In this document: piece after piece, positions 42,726 to 52,683 of the stretch | Position numbering within the stretch: the stretch's first letter is position 1 | Layout of the letters: every line of letters starts with the position of its first letter | NCBI RefSeq assembly: GCF_031432315.1 | Contig: NZ_JAVKGO010000003.1 | Span: 1 to 64,000, forward strand | DNA from: Serpentinicella sp031432315 | GTDB lineage: Bacteria > Bacillota > Clostridia > Peptostreptococcales > Natronincolaceae | DNA length: 64,000 bases | Reading direction: 5' to 3' | Program-made: the position numbers and the translations under genes | Notes under the pieces: model-generated | What the model saw: only the letters and a program-made list of their open reading frames with translations | Database searches by the model: none | What the model was told of the DNA's origin: nothing

Positions 42726-43850
42726 ATGAAAAATATAAAAGCGATCGGTATAGTAGGTATGGGTTTAATAGGTGGATCCATAGCTATGGCATTAAAAAAT
42801 TCAGATTTTTGTGGCGACATAATAGGAATGGATGTAAATAATGATTATATAAAGACTGCAAAAGAGATGGAAATAATAGATGAGGCAGTAACCAGCATGC
42901 AAGATTTAGTTGATAAATCAGACTTATTATTTATTGCAACACCAATTAATCATTATAAGCCTTTATTTCTTGAACTAGGTCCACTTATTGAAAAGGATAA
43001 GCATATAATTATTACTGATGTAGGCAGCGTAAAAGGCTATGTACAGCAATTAGCCCAAACATTTTTACCTAAAAGTACACAATTTATAGGTGGCCATCCA
43101 ATGGCAGGATCAGAAAGATCCGGGTTCAATGCAGGAAATCCATTTCTTTTTGAAAATGCTTATTACTTTTTAACGCCAGCAGATGATATATCAGAAAAAA
43201 CACTTTCTACTATGAAAGAACTCATTTCAAAGCTGGGTGCGTATCCAGTAATTACTGATGCAGAAAAACACGATAAAATTGTTGCCCGCATTAGCCATAC
43301 ACCCCATTTACTTGCTGTTATTTTATCTAATCTTATAGATATGGATAAAGGGATGTCATGTTTACCCTTTGTTGGAGGAGGATTTAGAGATACGACAAGA
43401 ATTGCTGCAGGGAATCCAGAAATGTGGAAAGCAATTTTTATGGGAAACAAGCAAGAATTAATGAAAGGGATAGATGACTGTATGAATCAATTAACTGAAG
43501 TGAAACAGTTGTTGTTAGATGGGGAAGAAGAAAAAATTAGTGATCTATTAGAACGGGCAAAGTTTATTCGGGATTGTATCCCTAAATATAGAAAAGATTA
43601 CATACCTCCATTATATGAGATGCACATAGGCGTAGAAGACAAGCCCGGTGTTCTTGGAGAACTTACTAAATTACTTGGCCAACATAATATAAATATAAAG
43701 GATATTGAGATTGTTCATGCAAGAGCAGATACACAAGGAGCCATAAAAGTAAGCTTTGAAGGATTACATCAACTGCAAAAGGCCCATAGGGTGTTAAAGG
43801 AATCCAACTACAAATTAACTTATATGAGAGAGGATAATGAAAATGCTTAG
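42726..43850 (+). CDS. tyrA: Prephenate dehydrogenase with ACT domain
   Basis: Oxidative decarboxylation of prephenate to 4-hydroxyphenylpyruvate for tyrosine. 374 residues. NAD motif G-I-V-G-M-G-L-I-G-G-S at 8-18, the G-G-H-P-M-A-G-S-E-R-S-G active-site block near 125, and a C-terminal ACT domain (about 300-370, M-H-I-G-V-E-D-K-P-G-V-L-G) for tyrosine feedback. ATG with AAGGAG. First gene of the six-gene aro operon; the end overlaps aroA. Confidence 0.95.
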   Translation: MKNIKAIGIVGMGLIGGSIAMALKNSDFCGDIIGMDVNNDYIKTAKEMEIIDEAVTSMQDLVDKSDLLFIATPINHYKPLFLELGPLIEKDKHIIITDVGSVKGYVQQLAQTFLPKSTQFIGGHPMAGSERSGFNAGNPFLFENAYYFLTPADDISEKTLSTMKELISKLGAYPVITDAEKHDKIVARISHTPHLLAVILSNLIDMDKGMSCLPFVGGGFRDTTRIAAGNPEMWKAIFMGNKQELMKGIDDCMNQLTEVKQLLLDGEEEKISDLLERAKFIRDCIPKYRKDYIPPLYEMHIGVEDKPGVLGELTKLLGQHNINIKDIEIVHARADTQGAIKVSFEGLHQLQKAHRVLKESNYKLTYMREDNENA

Positions 43851-45120
43851 AACAACAAAAGTAGATAAGGTCAATGGAAAGATATCTGTTCCCGGTGATA
43901 AATCAATATCTCATAGAGCAATTATGATTGGTAGTATAAGTAAAGGGAAAAGTAAAATTCAAAATTTCTTAATGGGTGATGACTGTTTAAGTACGATTAA
44001 TTGTTTTAGAAAAATGGGTATAACCATTGATATAAAAGAAAACATTGTAGAAGTCAATGGTAGAGGACACTACGGTTTAAAAGAACCAGAGGATATATTA
44101 GATGCAGGAAATTCTGGAACGACAATGAGACTAATGAGTGGTATATTATCTGGTCAGTCTTTTACATCAGTTATAACCGGTGACGCATCACTGAGAAAAA
44201 GGCCCATGGACCGTATTGCAATCCCTTTAAGAAAAATGGGTGCACAAATAGAAGGGCGTCAAGGAGGTAGGTTAGCTCCCTTAATCATTAAAGGAGTGGA
44301 CCTAAATGGTATTAAATATATATCTCCAGTATCGAGTGCACAGGTAAAATCAGCTGTACTACTGGCAGGACTTTACGCCCAAGGAGAAACGACTGTTTAC
44401 GAAAGTATAAAATCAAGAGATCATACGGAGCGAATGCTAAAATACTTTGGCGGAAACCTGGAAGAAACATCGGAATTTGTAACGGTTAAACCTTCGGATT
44501 TAACTGGACAGAATGTACATATTCCAGGGGATATTTCTTCCGCAGCATTTTTTATAGCTGCTGCTGCAGCAATGCCAGGTTCTGAACTTATTATTGAAAA
44601 CGTAGGTATAAATCCTACTAGAGATGGTATTATCGCAGTGCTGAAAGATATGGGAGCTAAAATTGATATTGAAGATATTAAGGATAATGGTGGGGAAACA
44701 GTTGGAAACATAAGAATAATCGGAAGTAAACTACATGGTACTACTATAACAGCAGATATTATTCCAAGATTAATTGATGAAATACCAATCTTAGCTGTAA
44801 TTGCTGCAGTTGCAGATGGGATTACAACCATTACGGGAGCTGAGGAATTAAAAGTGAAGGAATCAAATCGTATTTCGACAATGGTAACGGAGATGAAGAA
44901 ATTAGGAATAGAAGTTAAAGAATTAGAAGATGGAATGGAAATAAAAGGAAACAACAAAATTACCGGTGCCACTGTTGAAAGCTATGGAGATCATCGTATA
45001 GCTATGTCAATGGCAATTGCAGGTCTTTTTTCAGAGGATACTGTAACAATTAACGGGAGTGAGTGTATAAATGTATCTTTCCCTAATTTTGAAAAAATAT
45101 TAAAGGAAATTGTAAAGTAG
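43843..45120 (+). CDS. aroA: EPSP synthase
   Basis: Joins shikimate 3-phosphate and PEP to EPSP. 425 residues from the ATG at 43843, preferred over the in-frame ATG at 43837 for its spacing from GAGAGGAT. P-G-D-K-S-I-S-H-R-A at 16-25 is the N-terminal substrate loop; L-D-A-G-N-S-G-T-T-M-R and S-Y-G-D-H-R-I-A-M complete the family pattern. The A-G-N-S-G-T loop has the glycine arrangement of glyphosate-sensitive or mixed enzymes; I do not assign a class. Overlaps tyrA by 8 bases. Confidence 0.96.
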   Translation: MLRTTKVDKVNGKISVPGDKSISHRAIMIGSISKGKSKIQNFLMGDDCLSTINCFRKMGITIDIKENIVEVNGRGHYGLKEPEDILDAGNSGTTMRLMSGILSGQSFTSVITGDASLRKRPMDRIAIPLRKMGAQIEGRQGGRLAPLIIKGVDLNGIKYISPVSSAQVKSAVLLAGLYAQGETTVYESIKSRDHTERMLKYFGGNLEETSEFVTVKPSDLTGQNVHIPGDISSAAFFIAAAAAMPGSELIIENVGINPTRDGIIAVLKDMGAKIDIEDIKDNGGETVGNIRIIGSKLHGTTITADIIPRLIDEIPILAVIAAVADGITTITGAEELKVKESNRISTMVTEMKKLGIEVKELEDGMEIKGNNKITGATVESYGDHRIAMSMAIAGLFSEDTVTINGSECINVSFPNFEKILKEIVK

Positions 45121-45132
45121 AGGGTGAAAATT

Positions 45133-45957
45133 TTGAAGAAAGTAGGATACTTAGGACCATCGGGATCATATAGCCATCTGGTAGCTAAGCATTTAGATCA
45201 TAAAACAGAATTAATAGGTTTAGCTTCCTTTTACGAAATTTTTGAAGCCCTTGAGACAGAGAAAATAGATATAGGCGTGCTACCAATTGAAAACTCAACA
45301 GAAGGGGCCGTTACACCCGTAATGGATGCCTTAATTAATATGAAAGATTGTAAGATTATTAGTGAAATGACCATATCTATTAAACACACATTGTTAAGTA
45401 CAGCGGAAAATATTAAGAATATAAAATATGTATTATCCCACCCTCAAGCTCTAGAGCAGTGTAGAGAGTTTCTAAAAACTAAGGTACCATATGCAAAGCT
45501 GATCCCATGTGAGAGTACATCAAAAGCTTGTTTGCTTGCAAAAGAAAATGGTGCTGATTATAGCGCTATTGCTAATCAATTTGCAGGAGAAATTTATCAA
45601 TTAAATCAGATACAAATAAATTTACAGGACAATGCACTGAATCAGACTCGTTTTATTGTACTGGGAAAAGAAGAAAAATTACCAACAGGGCAGGATAAAA
45701 CATCCATTATTTTTTCGCTATATGATGATCGTCCCGGGGGCCTATTTGAAATTCTGAAGTTATTTGCAGATAAAAATATAAATTTAACGAGAATAGAGTC
45801 TCGCCCTGCAAAAATGGAGATTGGAAAATATTTATTTTATATTGATTTATTAGGACATGCATCAGAAACGGAAATTGCTTCTATATTTAATAGCATTCAA
45901 GACAAAACAAAAACTTTTAAAATACTCGGTTCTTATCCAATTGGACCAAATTTATAA
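45133..45957 (+). CDS. pheA: Prephenate dehydratase with ACT domain
   Basis: Converts prephenate to phenylpyruvate for phenylalanine. 274 residues, a stand-alone dehydratase without a fused chorismate mutase. It begins K-V-G-Y-L-G-P-S-G-S-Y-S, with L-P-I-E-N-S-T-E-G in the active site and a C-terminal ACT domain (about 193-265) with the Phe-binding N-L-T-R-I-E-S-R-P motif. TTG at 45133 chosen because AGGGTG lies 6 bases upstream; the earlier GTG is inside that site. Confidence 0.94.
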   Translation: MKKVGYLGPSGSYSHLVAKHLDHKTELIGLASFYEIFEALETEKIDIGVLPIENSTEGAVTPVMDALINMKDCKIISEMTISIKHTLLSTAENIKNIKYVLSHPQALEQCREFLKTKVPYAKLIPCESTSKACLLAKENGADYSAIANQFAGEIYQLNQIQINLQDNALNQTRFIVLGKEEKLPTGQDKTSIIFSLYDDRPGGLFEILKLFADKNINLTRIESRPAKMEIGKYLFYIDLLGHASETEIASIFNSIQDKTKTFKILGSYPIGPNL

Positions 45958-45983
45958 AATAAAATGATAAGCAGGTGATATAT

Positions 45984-47126
45984 ATGTTAAGGCTGTTAAC
46001 TGCAGGTGAATCCCACGGGAAGTGTTTAACAGGGATTATAGAAGGGTGTCCATCAAATTTTGAAATTGACATTGAAAAAATTAATATGGACTTAGCCCGA
46101 AGACAAAAAGGTTATGGTAGAGGCGGACGAATGAAGATAGAAAAAGATAAAATAGAAATACTATCTGGTATTAGAGGTGGAAAAACCCTAGGAAGTCCTA
46201 TTGCCTTTACAATTAAAAATAAGGACTATGAAAACTGGGAAAGTTTTATGAATCCAGTAGACGTGGATGAGATAACTAAAAAAGTAACCCAGGGTAGACC
46301 AGGTCATGCAGACATTAGCGGATCTGTAAAATACAATTTTACTGATGTAAGGAACGTTTTAGAACGTAGTAGTGCTAGAGAAACTGCAACAAGAGTGGCT
46401 GTAGGAAGTATTGCAAAACAGTTGATGGAAGTATTTAATATTAAAGTATATAGTCACGTTGTTGCTTTAGGTAGGGCTAATTTAGATGACCCTGTTTATG
46501 ATGTCGACACAATAAAAAATGCAGACCGATCAGAAGTAAGATGCATAGATAAAGATATTGAAAAGGAAATGATTCATGAAATTAACCTCGCAAAAGAAAA
46601 GGGTAATTCCCTTGGTGGAATTTTTGAAATACATATTACAGGTGTACCTGTTGGTTTAGGAAGCTATGTCCATTGGGATAGAAAATTAGATGCTAAACTA
46701 AGCTATGCATTAATGAGCATACAGGGCATAAAAGGTGTTGAGATAGGATATGGGTTTGAAAATGCCTGTTTGTCAGGTTCAGATGTTCATGATGAGGTGT
46801 TCTACAATAGTGAAAGAGGCTATTATAGGGAGACGAATAGAGCAGGAGGGATAGAAGGGGGCATGTCAAATGGTGAAAACATTATTATCAGATGTGCTAT
46901 GAAGCCAATACCAACCCTTTATCAGCCTTTGAACACAGTTGATATAGAGACGAAAGAATCCGTAACTGCATCAATAGAAAGAAGTGACACTTGTGCTGTA
47001 CCAGCAGCATCTATAGTAGGAGAAATGGTTGCTATGACAGTTATTGCCCAAACGTTTCTTGAAAAATTTGGTGGAGATCACATAAAGGAGATTAAGAAAA
47101 GATGGATAGACTGTACATCAATTTAG
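45984..47126 (+). CDS. aroC: Chorismate synthase
   Basis: Makes chorismate from EPSP with reduced FMN. 380 residues. M-L-R-L-L-T-A-G-E-S-H-G-K start, R-R-Q-K-G-Y-G-R-G-G-R-M, and R-S-S-A-R-E-T-A-T-R-V-A, all family signatures. ATG at 45984 follows CAGGTGAT. The end overlaps aroB by 25 bases. Confidence 0.96.
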   Translation: MLRLLTAGESHGKCLTGIIEGCPSNFEIDIEKINMDLARRQKGYGRGGRMKIEKDKIEILSGIRGGKTLGSPIAFTIKNKDYENWESFMNPVDVDEITKKVTQGRPGHADISGSVKYNFTDVRNVLERSSARETATRVAVGSIAKQLMEVFNIKVYSHVVALGRANLDDPVYDVDTIKNADRSEVRCIDKDIEKEMIHEINLAKEKGNSLGGIFEIHITGVPVGLGSYVHWDRKLDAKLSYALMSIQGIKGVEIGYGFENACLSGSDVHDEVFYNSERGYYRETNRAGGIEGGMSNGENIIIRCAMKPIPTLYQPLNTVDIETKESVTASIERSDTCAVPAASIVGEMVAMTVIAQTFLEKFGGDHIKEIKKRWIDCTSI

Positions 47127-48157
47127 GAAGAAAAAGTTATTGGATAAATATAACCGACAATTTAATAGATGGAATTGTTAAAAATATAGGCCACGGTGAT
47201 AGATGGATCATTATAACAGATGAAAATGTGGATAAACTTTATGGCAGATCAGTGATGGATGCGCTAAAGGGAAAAACAGTACAAAAGTATGTGATCAAGC
47301 CCGGTGAAGCATCTAAAACCATTAGTACAGTTACTGAAATTATTTCTTATATGCTTGAGAATAAAATGACAAGAAAGTCAAAGTTAATTGCCTTAGGTGG
47401 CGGTGTAGTAGGAGATATCGCCGGCTTTTGTGCATCTATATATATGCGAGGTATGGAATGGGTACAAATTCCGACTACCCTATTAGCACAAATAGATAGT
47501 AGTGTGGGTGGAAAAACTGGCGTAAATATGCCCCAAGCAAAAAATATTGTCGGAACCTATAGCCAGCCTAAAAGTGTGATCATTGAATTAAACGTACTGA
47601 ATACTTTAGATAGAAAAGAGTTAATTAGTGGGATTGGTGAGGTCATTAAATATGGCGTAATATATGATCACCCCTTCCTTAATTATATTGTAGAAAATTA
47701 CGATAAGATAATGAAGCTAGATCATGATACCATGAGGTATGTTATTAAAAAATGTTGTGAAATCAAAGCCTATATTATATCAAAGGATGAAAGAGAAGAA
47801 GGTTTAAGAAAAATACTCAACTTTGGACATACCATAGGACATGCACTAGAAGCCATAACAAATTATAAAAAATATACCCATGGTGAAGCTGTATTAATAG
47901 GTATGTTTTATGAAGCGAAGATGGCACTAAACATGAATTTAATTGATAAAAGCTATTTTATTGATATAACCACTGCTATAAATAAAACCAATATTAACTT
48001 GGATATATCTGAGTATAGTAAGGAGAAGCTGATAGAAATTATGGCCCACGATAAAAAAAATCTAAAGGATAAAATATCCTTTATTTTACCTTGTGATAAA
48101 GGAAAAGTAAAAGAATTGTTACTCTCAAAAGAAGAGATAGAATGGGATGAGGTGTAA
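47102..48157 (+). CDS. aroB: 3-Dehydroquinate synthase
   Basis: Second step of the shikimate pathway, DAHP to 3-dehydroquinate, NAD- and metal-dependent. 351 residues. G-G-G-V-V-G-D-I-A-G-F near residue 100 binds NAD, D-S-S-V-G-G-K-T-G-V-N follows, and N-F-G-H-T-I-G-H-A-L-E gives metal ligands. The ATG lies within aroC behind AAGGAGA, so the two are coupled. The next two pathway enzymes (AroD, AroE) are absent from this operon. Confidence 0.96.
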   Translation: MDRLYINLGRKSYWINITDNLIDGIVKNIGHGDRWIIITDENVDKLYGRSVMDALKGKTVQKYVIKPGEASKTISTVTEIISYMLENKMTRKSKLIALGGGVVGDIAGFCASIYMRGMEWVQIPTTLLAQIDSSVGGKTGVNMPQAKNIVGTYSQPKSVIIELNVLNTLDRKELISGIGEVIKYGVIYDHPFLNYIVENYDKIMKLDHDTMRYVIKKCCEIKAYIISKDEREEGLRKILNFGHTIGHALEAITNYKKYTHGEAVLIGMFYEAKMALNMNLIDKSYFIDITTAINKTNINLDISEYSKEKLIEIMAHDKKNLKDKISFILPCDKGKVKELLLSKEEIEWDEV

Positions 48158-48159
48158 TA

Positions 48160-48930
48160 TTGAAGGCGTTAGATGAAATAAGAAAAGAAATTTCACAAAT
48201 AGATTCCCAGCTAGTTAATTTAATAGAAAAAAGAATGCACTTAGCAATTGGCGTAGCGGAAATTAAAAAGGAAAATAAGTTGCCTATTTATCACCCAAAT
48301 AGAGAAAAAGAAGTAATGAAATTGGCAACAGATCAGTTAGCAGATAAAAAATTATCTGGACTTATTCAGGCAATTTTCAATGAGATATTTACGAAAAGTA
48401 GAGCCCTGCAAGGAGAAAAATTATTTCCATATAACATCGTGCTAGTTGGATTTATGGGTACAGGTAAATCCTCTGTTGGACAACATATCGCTAAGTTATT
48501 ATCTTTGGATTTTATAGATACAGATAGATTAATAGAAGAAAGAGAAAACATGTCTATAAAAGAAATTTTTAATACCCATGGAGAAGCTTATTTTAGAAGG
48601 TTAGAAAAAATGGTTATAAAAGATGTAAGCCAAGATAAAAACAAAGTAATATCCTGCGGTGGTGGCGTAGTGATCGACCAAGAGAACGTTGAAATATTAA
48701 AAGAAAAAGGAAGAATAATTTTACTAGAGGCAACAGCAGATACGATTAAAGCCCGAGTAGATAAAAATAATGATAGACCTTTATTAAGTGAATCCCCAAA
48801 TTTAGAAGAAATACAAAAAAAGTTGGACGATAGAAAGGCATATTATAGACAATCAGCAGATATTACAATAAACACTGATTGTAAGAGCATTGATGAAATA
48901 TGCCAAGAAATGCTAGAGGAACTTTTATAA
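48160..48930 (+). CDS. aroK: Chorismate mutase (AroQ) - shikimate kinase (AroK) fusion
   Basis: 256-residue bifunctional protein. Residues 1 to about 85 are an AroQ-type helical chorismate mutase (L-D-E-I-R-K-E-I-S-Q-I-D, L-I-E-K-R-M, I-Y-H-P-N-R-E-K-E). Residues about 90-256 are shikimate kinase with P-loop G-F-M-G-T-G-K-S-S, D-T-D shikimate site, F-R-x-x-E and S-C-G-G-G-V-V. It supplies both the kinase and the mutase missing elsewhere in the operon, feeding TyrA and PheA. TTG start behind GAGGTG, 2 bases after aroB. Last gene of the operon; no clear terminator seen. Confidence 0.93.
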   Translation: MKALDEIRKEISQIDSQLVNLIEKRMHLAIGVAEIKKENKLPIYHPNREKEVMKLATDQLADKKLSGLIQAIFNEIFTKSRALQGEKLFPYNIVLVGFMGTGKSSVGQHIAKLLSLDFIDTDRLIEERENMSIKEIFNTHGEAYFRRLEKMVIKDVSQDKNKVISCGGGVVIDQENVEILKEKGRIILLEATADTIKARVDKNNDRPLLSESPNLEEIQKKLDDRKAYYRQSADITINTDCKSIDEICQEMLEELL

Positions 48931-48975
48931 AGAACAAGTTATCTGACAATTTTTATACCAAATTCTCAAAAACAA

Positions 48976-48984
48976 TGATATAAT
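48976..48984 (+). promoter_or_regulatory. Extended -10 promoter of the membrane chemoreceptor
   Basis: TGATATAAT (TGn-TATAAT), 40 bases before the start codon, without a clear -35. Confidence 0.5.
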
Positions 48985-49023
48985 TACATAAATACATTTA
49001 TGTTAAATTCTGGGGGGATACGT

Positions 49024-50283
49024 ATGAAGAAGTTTACAAATAGCATGAGACTAGGGATAACTGTGTTTTTTATCATTTCAAATGCTTTATTAATTGGATT
49101 AAGCTTAGTTTTAGAAGCTAATACGGACAATAACAAATTGTTAGTTTTCGGAATGAGTGTTATTTTTGCTATTATCGTATCGACATTTTTTGCAAATTAC
49201 ATTTTAAAACCTATTCATAAACTAAATGATTTAATTGATAAAACAGCTACCCTAGATTTCAGAGAAGACTATGTAGATGAACAATTACTAGGATATAAAA
49301 ATGAAATAGGGCAAATGGCTGTAGGAATAAAAGGGTTAAGAAAATCTTTTAAAGGGATGGCAGAAAATATTGTAGATCAAAGTGGCGTTTTACAAGGAAA
49401 TTCTGATATGCTTTCAAATAGCATGGAAGAAACTGCTGCATCTATTGAAGAAATTTCAAAAGCCATAGAAGATTTGGCAAGTGGTGCCTCAGATCAAGCA
49501 AAGGAAGCAAATGAAAGTACAAATAAACTTGGGGCGTTAAACAACAAAATTAATGAGTTAGTTGATAATGTAAACACAATGAATCAATTAGCAGAGGACT
49601 CAAAAAAGGTCAATGAAAAGTCTACATCAACAATGAGAGATTTACAAGAAAATTTCCAAACGAACAATGAAGTTTCAGCAAGAGTAGCCCAAAATATAAA
49701 CAACTTATCAACAAAGTCACAGTCAATTGGACAAATCGTTGGTGTAATCCACTCTATCGCGGAGCAGACAAACCTGTTAGCACTAAACGCAGCAATTGAA
49801 GCCGCAAGAGCAGGAGATGCGGGTAAAGGATTTGCTGTTGTAGCAGAGGAAGTTAGACAGCTTGCAGAGCAGACTTCTTCATCAACACAGGAAATTGAGA
49901 AAATTACGTCAGAAATTCAAAATGAAATTCAGATAACGACAAACAGTATTGAAGACTCAAAAATAGCAATGGAACGAGCAGACAGAGCAACAGGGGATGT
50001 TTCCGCTGCTTTTACTGAGAATACAGAAGTAATATCAAAAATAGCAGATCAAATTGAAAACCTTATTAATCACATTGATAGCGTAAGCAAGTATAAAGAT
50101 GCTGTTACAACTTCTATACAAAGTATTGCCATGGTAACTGAGCAATCTTCAGCATCAACGCAACAAGTGTCTGCATCTGTAGAAGAACAATCCGCAACGA
50201 TAGAAGAAATAAGACAAAAATCATTAGAGTTGAAAGAAATTGCAAAAGAACTTAAAGAAAGTATTAGTGTATTTAAAATATAA
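49024..50283 (+). CDS. Membrane methyl-accepting chemotaxis protein without periplasmic domain
   Basis: 419 residues. Two membrane helices (about 9-29 and 38-60) are joined by only ~8 residues, so there is no outside sensor domain. A HAMP domain (about 60-115) and the signalling domain follow, with the CheA/CheW tip I-A-E-Q-T-N-L-L-A-L-N-A-A-I-E-A-A-R and G-F-A-V-V-A-E-E-V-R. Glutamate/glutamine pairs near E-E-T-A-A-S-I-E-E fit methylation sites. ATG at 49024 follows GGGGGGAT. It may sense membrane state, energy or an internal signal. Single-gene unit. Confidence 0.92.
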   Translation: MKKFTNSMRLGITVFFIISNALLIGLSLVLEANTDNNKLLVFGMSVIFAIIVSTFFANYILKPIHKLNDLIDKTATLDFREDYVDEQLLGYKNEIGQMAVGIKGLRKSFKGMAENIVDQSGVLQGNSDMLSNSMEETAASIEEISKAIEDLASGASDQAKEANESTNKLGALNNKINELVDNVNTMNQLAEDSKKVNEKSTSTMRDLQENFQTNNEVSARVAQNINNLSTKSQSIGQIVGVIHSIAEQTNLLALNAAIEAARAGDAGKGFAVVAEEVRQLAEQTSSSTQEIEKITSEIQNEIQITTNSIEDSKIAMERADRATGDVSAAFTENTEVISKIADQIENLINHIDSVSKYKDAVTTSIQSIAMVTEQSSASTQQVSASVEEQSATIEEIRQKSLELKEIAKELKESISVFKI

Positions 50284-50300
50284 CTATTAATCAGATTGAA

Positions 50301-50362
50301 AAAGAGGTGTGACAAGCTAATGTCTAAAAGTACTTTAGATACAGCAGTCACATCTCTTTATT
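50301..50362 (+). terminator. Terminator after the membrane chemoreceptor
   Basis: AAAGAGGTGTGAC pairs with GTCACATCTCTTT (one G-U), with a second hairpin TCTAAA/TTTAGA inside the loop, followed by ATTTATTT. Confidence 0.65.
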
Positions 50363-50495
50363 TATTTGTAACATCCTTCATTGATTCAGCCTATGAAATA
50401 GGGTAACATATAATATAGACAAAAATACTTTTAAGAATATAATCATATAATTCTCAATTTGCAAAAGGAAATAAAAACGGTTAGGAGCGAACGAT

Positions 50496-52664
50496 ATGAA
50501 TTTAAATCATTTAAATGGTTGCCAAAAAGAAGCAGTTCTTCATACAGAGGGACCATTGTTAGTTTTAGCAGGGGCAGGGTCCGGAAAAACAAGAGTTTTA
50601 ACCCATAGAATTGCTTATTTAATAAAAGAAAAAGGGATCTCTCCTTATAATATACTTGCTATTACTTTTACAAATAAAGCTGCTAGAGAAATGAAGGAAA
50701 GAATAGATGCATTGTTGGGATTTGAGGATAGATCACTGTGGGTGAGCACCTTCCACTCAACCTGTGTAAGAATACTTAGAATGGAGATCGAAAAATTAGG
50801 ATACAATAAAAACTTTGTAATTTACGATGCTTCAGATCAACAAGTGGTAATAAAAGCGTGTTTAAAAAAGCTTAATATAAATGAAAAAACTTTCGATCCA
50901 AGAGGAGTATTATCTGCAATAGGTAAAGCAAAAGATCAATTAATAACTCCAGAGGAATATAAAAAATCCTATGTAGAAGATTTTTGGACGGAAAAAATTG
51001 CAGAAATATACGGTATGTATCAAAAAGAACTAAAAAGTAATAATGCTTTAGATTTTGATGATCTTATTATGAAAACAGTACAATTGTTTGAGCAATTTCC
51101 TTTAGTGTTAGAGTACTACCACAATAAATTTAAGTATATTTTAGTAGATGAGTTTCAAGATACCAATATGGCTCAGTACACATTAGTTAGCTTACTGTCT
51201 AAATCCCATCAAAATCTATGTGTTGTTGGAGATGACGATCAATCCATTTATGGGTGGAGAGGTGCAGATATATCTAATATCCTAGGATTTGAAAAGGATT
51301 TTCCAAAAGCAGAGGTTATTAAATTAGAAGAAAATTATCGTTCTACAAAAAAGATTCTAGATGCAGCGAATCATGTTGTAGCTAGAAATGAAGGAAGAAA
51401 AGACAAAAACCTATGGACTGGAAATGATGAAGGAGAAATTATAGGATATTATTGTGCAGATAACGAGTATGATGAGTCTAGATTTATTGCCTATACACTA
51501 GAAAAACTTATGAGGCAAGAAAATCGATCCTATAAAGATTTCGCTATACTATATAGGACCAATGCCCAATCCCGAGTACTAGAGGATGGATTAATGAAAT
51601 CTGGTATTCCTTATAGAATGTATGGGGGAACACGATTCTTCGAAAGAAAAGAAATAAAAGATATTATTGCATACTTAATTGTAATAGAAAACTCTGTGGA
51701 TGATTTAAGTGTTAGAAGGGTTATTAACGTTCCTAAAAGAGGAATAGGAGCGAAGGCAATAGAGCGATTAGAAGCTTATGCAGAATCGACAGGTGAAAGC
51801 TTTTTTCATGCACTAGTTAACGCTGATGAAGTACCAGGTTTAAGTGCATCACAACGAAAAAATATTAAAGGGTTTACCCAAATGATACTTGAATTACAAG
51901 ATCAAAAGGACGAGTTAACGATTACAGAAATAACAGATTATATTTATGAAAAAAGCGGATATATAGAATCTTTATTGCAAGATGGCACAGTAGAATCCCA
52001 AAGTAGAGTAGAAAACTTAGAAGAGTTTAAATCTCTTACTCTAGAGTTTGATAAAAATTCAGAAGAAAAGACCTTAGATGCCTTTCTAGCTAAAAATGCA
52101 CTAGAGTCTGCTACGGATTCAATGGATGATGAAGATAACGCAGTCGTTCTTATGACCCTACATAGTGCAAAGGGTCTAGAGTTCCCTGTAGTCTTTATAC
52201 CAGGAATGGAGGAAAACATTTTCCCATCCCCAATGTCATTAAAAGAGAATAATGAAGAAGAAGAACGTAGATTATGTTATGTTGGGATAACTAGAGCAAT
52301 GCAAAGACTATACATGACCCATACAAAAATGAGAACACTATATGGAAGAACACAGTATAATAGTTTATCTAGATTTGTTAATGAGATACCTAATGATCTT
52401 ATAGATAGACCGGAGTTATATAATAGAAAAAAACAGGTACAAGCTATGAAATTATCTCCTGTGTTTAAAGGACAAATGGTGCATAATGATAAACCTGTAC
52501 AAAAAGATAAAACCAAAGTTTTAAGTGGTTCAAAGGTAAAACATCCGAGTTTTGGAATAGGTACCGTTGTAGCAACCAATGGTAGCATCGTGACCATCGC
52601 TTTTGATGGAGCTGGGGTTAAAAAGATTGACACAGCCTTTATTCCATTAACTACAATAGAGTAG
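50496..52664 (+). CDS. pcrA: ATP-dependent DNA helicase PcrA/UvrD
   Basis: SF1 3-prime to 5-prime helicase for nucleotide excision repair and removal of RecA or stalled complexes. 722 residues. Motif I G-A-G-S-G-K-T-R at about 27-34, motif II D-E-F-Q-D-T-N, motif III G-D-D-D-Q-S-I-Y-G-W-R-G-A, and V-L-M-T-L-H-S-A-K-G-L-E-F are all intact. The C-terminal ~45 residues (V-K-H-P-S-F-G-I-G-T-V) form the Tudor-like RNA-polymerase-binding domain of PcrA. ATG with TTAGGAGCGA. Ahead of ligA, as in Bacillus, but separated from it here by repeat copy B. Confidence 0.96.
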   Translation: MNLNHLNGCQKEAVLHTEGPLLVLAGAGSGKTRVLTHRIAYLIKEKGISPYNILAITFTNKAAREMKERIDALLGFEDRSLWVSTFHSTCVRILRMEIEKLGYNKNFVIYDASDQQVVIKACLKKLNINEKTFDPRGVLSAIGKAKDQLITPEEYKKSYVEDFWTEKIAEIYGMYQKELKSNNALDFDDLIMKTVQLFEQFPLVLEYYHNKFKYILVDEFQDTNMAQYTLVSLLSKSHQNLCVVGDDDQSIYGWRGADISNILGFEKDFPKAEVIKLEENYRSTKKILDAANHVVARNEGRKDKNLWTGNDEGEIIGYYCADNEYDESRFIAYTLEKLMRQENRSYKDFAILYRTNAQSRVLEDGLMKSGIPYRMYGGTRFFERKEIKDIIAYLIVIENSVDDLSVRRVINVPKRGIGAKAIERLEAYAESTGESFFHALVNADEVPGLSASQRKNIKGFTQMILELQDQKDELTITEITDYIYEKSGYIESLLQDGTVESQSRVENLEEFKSLTLEFDKNSEEKTLDAFLAKNALESATDSMDDEDNAVVLMTLHSAKGLEFPVVFIPGMEENIFPSPMSLKENNEEEERRLCYVGITRAMQRLYMTHTKMRTLYGRTQYNSLSRFVNEIPNDLIDRPELYNRKKQVQAMKLSPVFKGQMVHNDKPVQKDKTKVLSGSKVKHPSFGIGTVVATNGSIVTIAFDGAGVKKIDTAFIPLTTIE

Positions 52665-52683
52665 TTAATAATGCTTTTAAATC

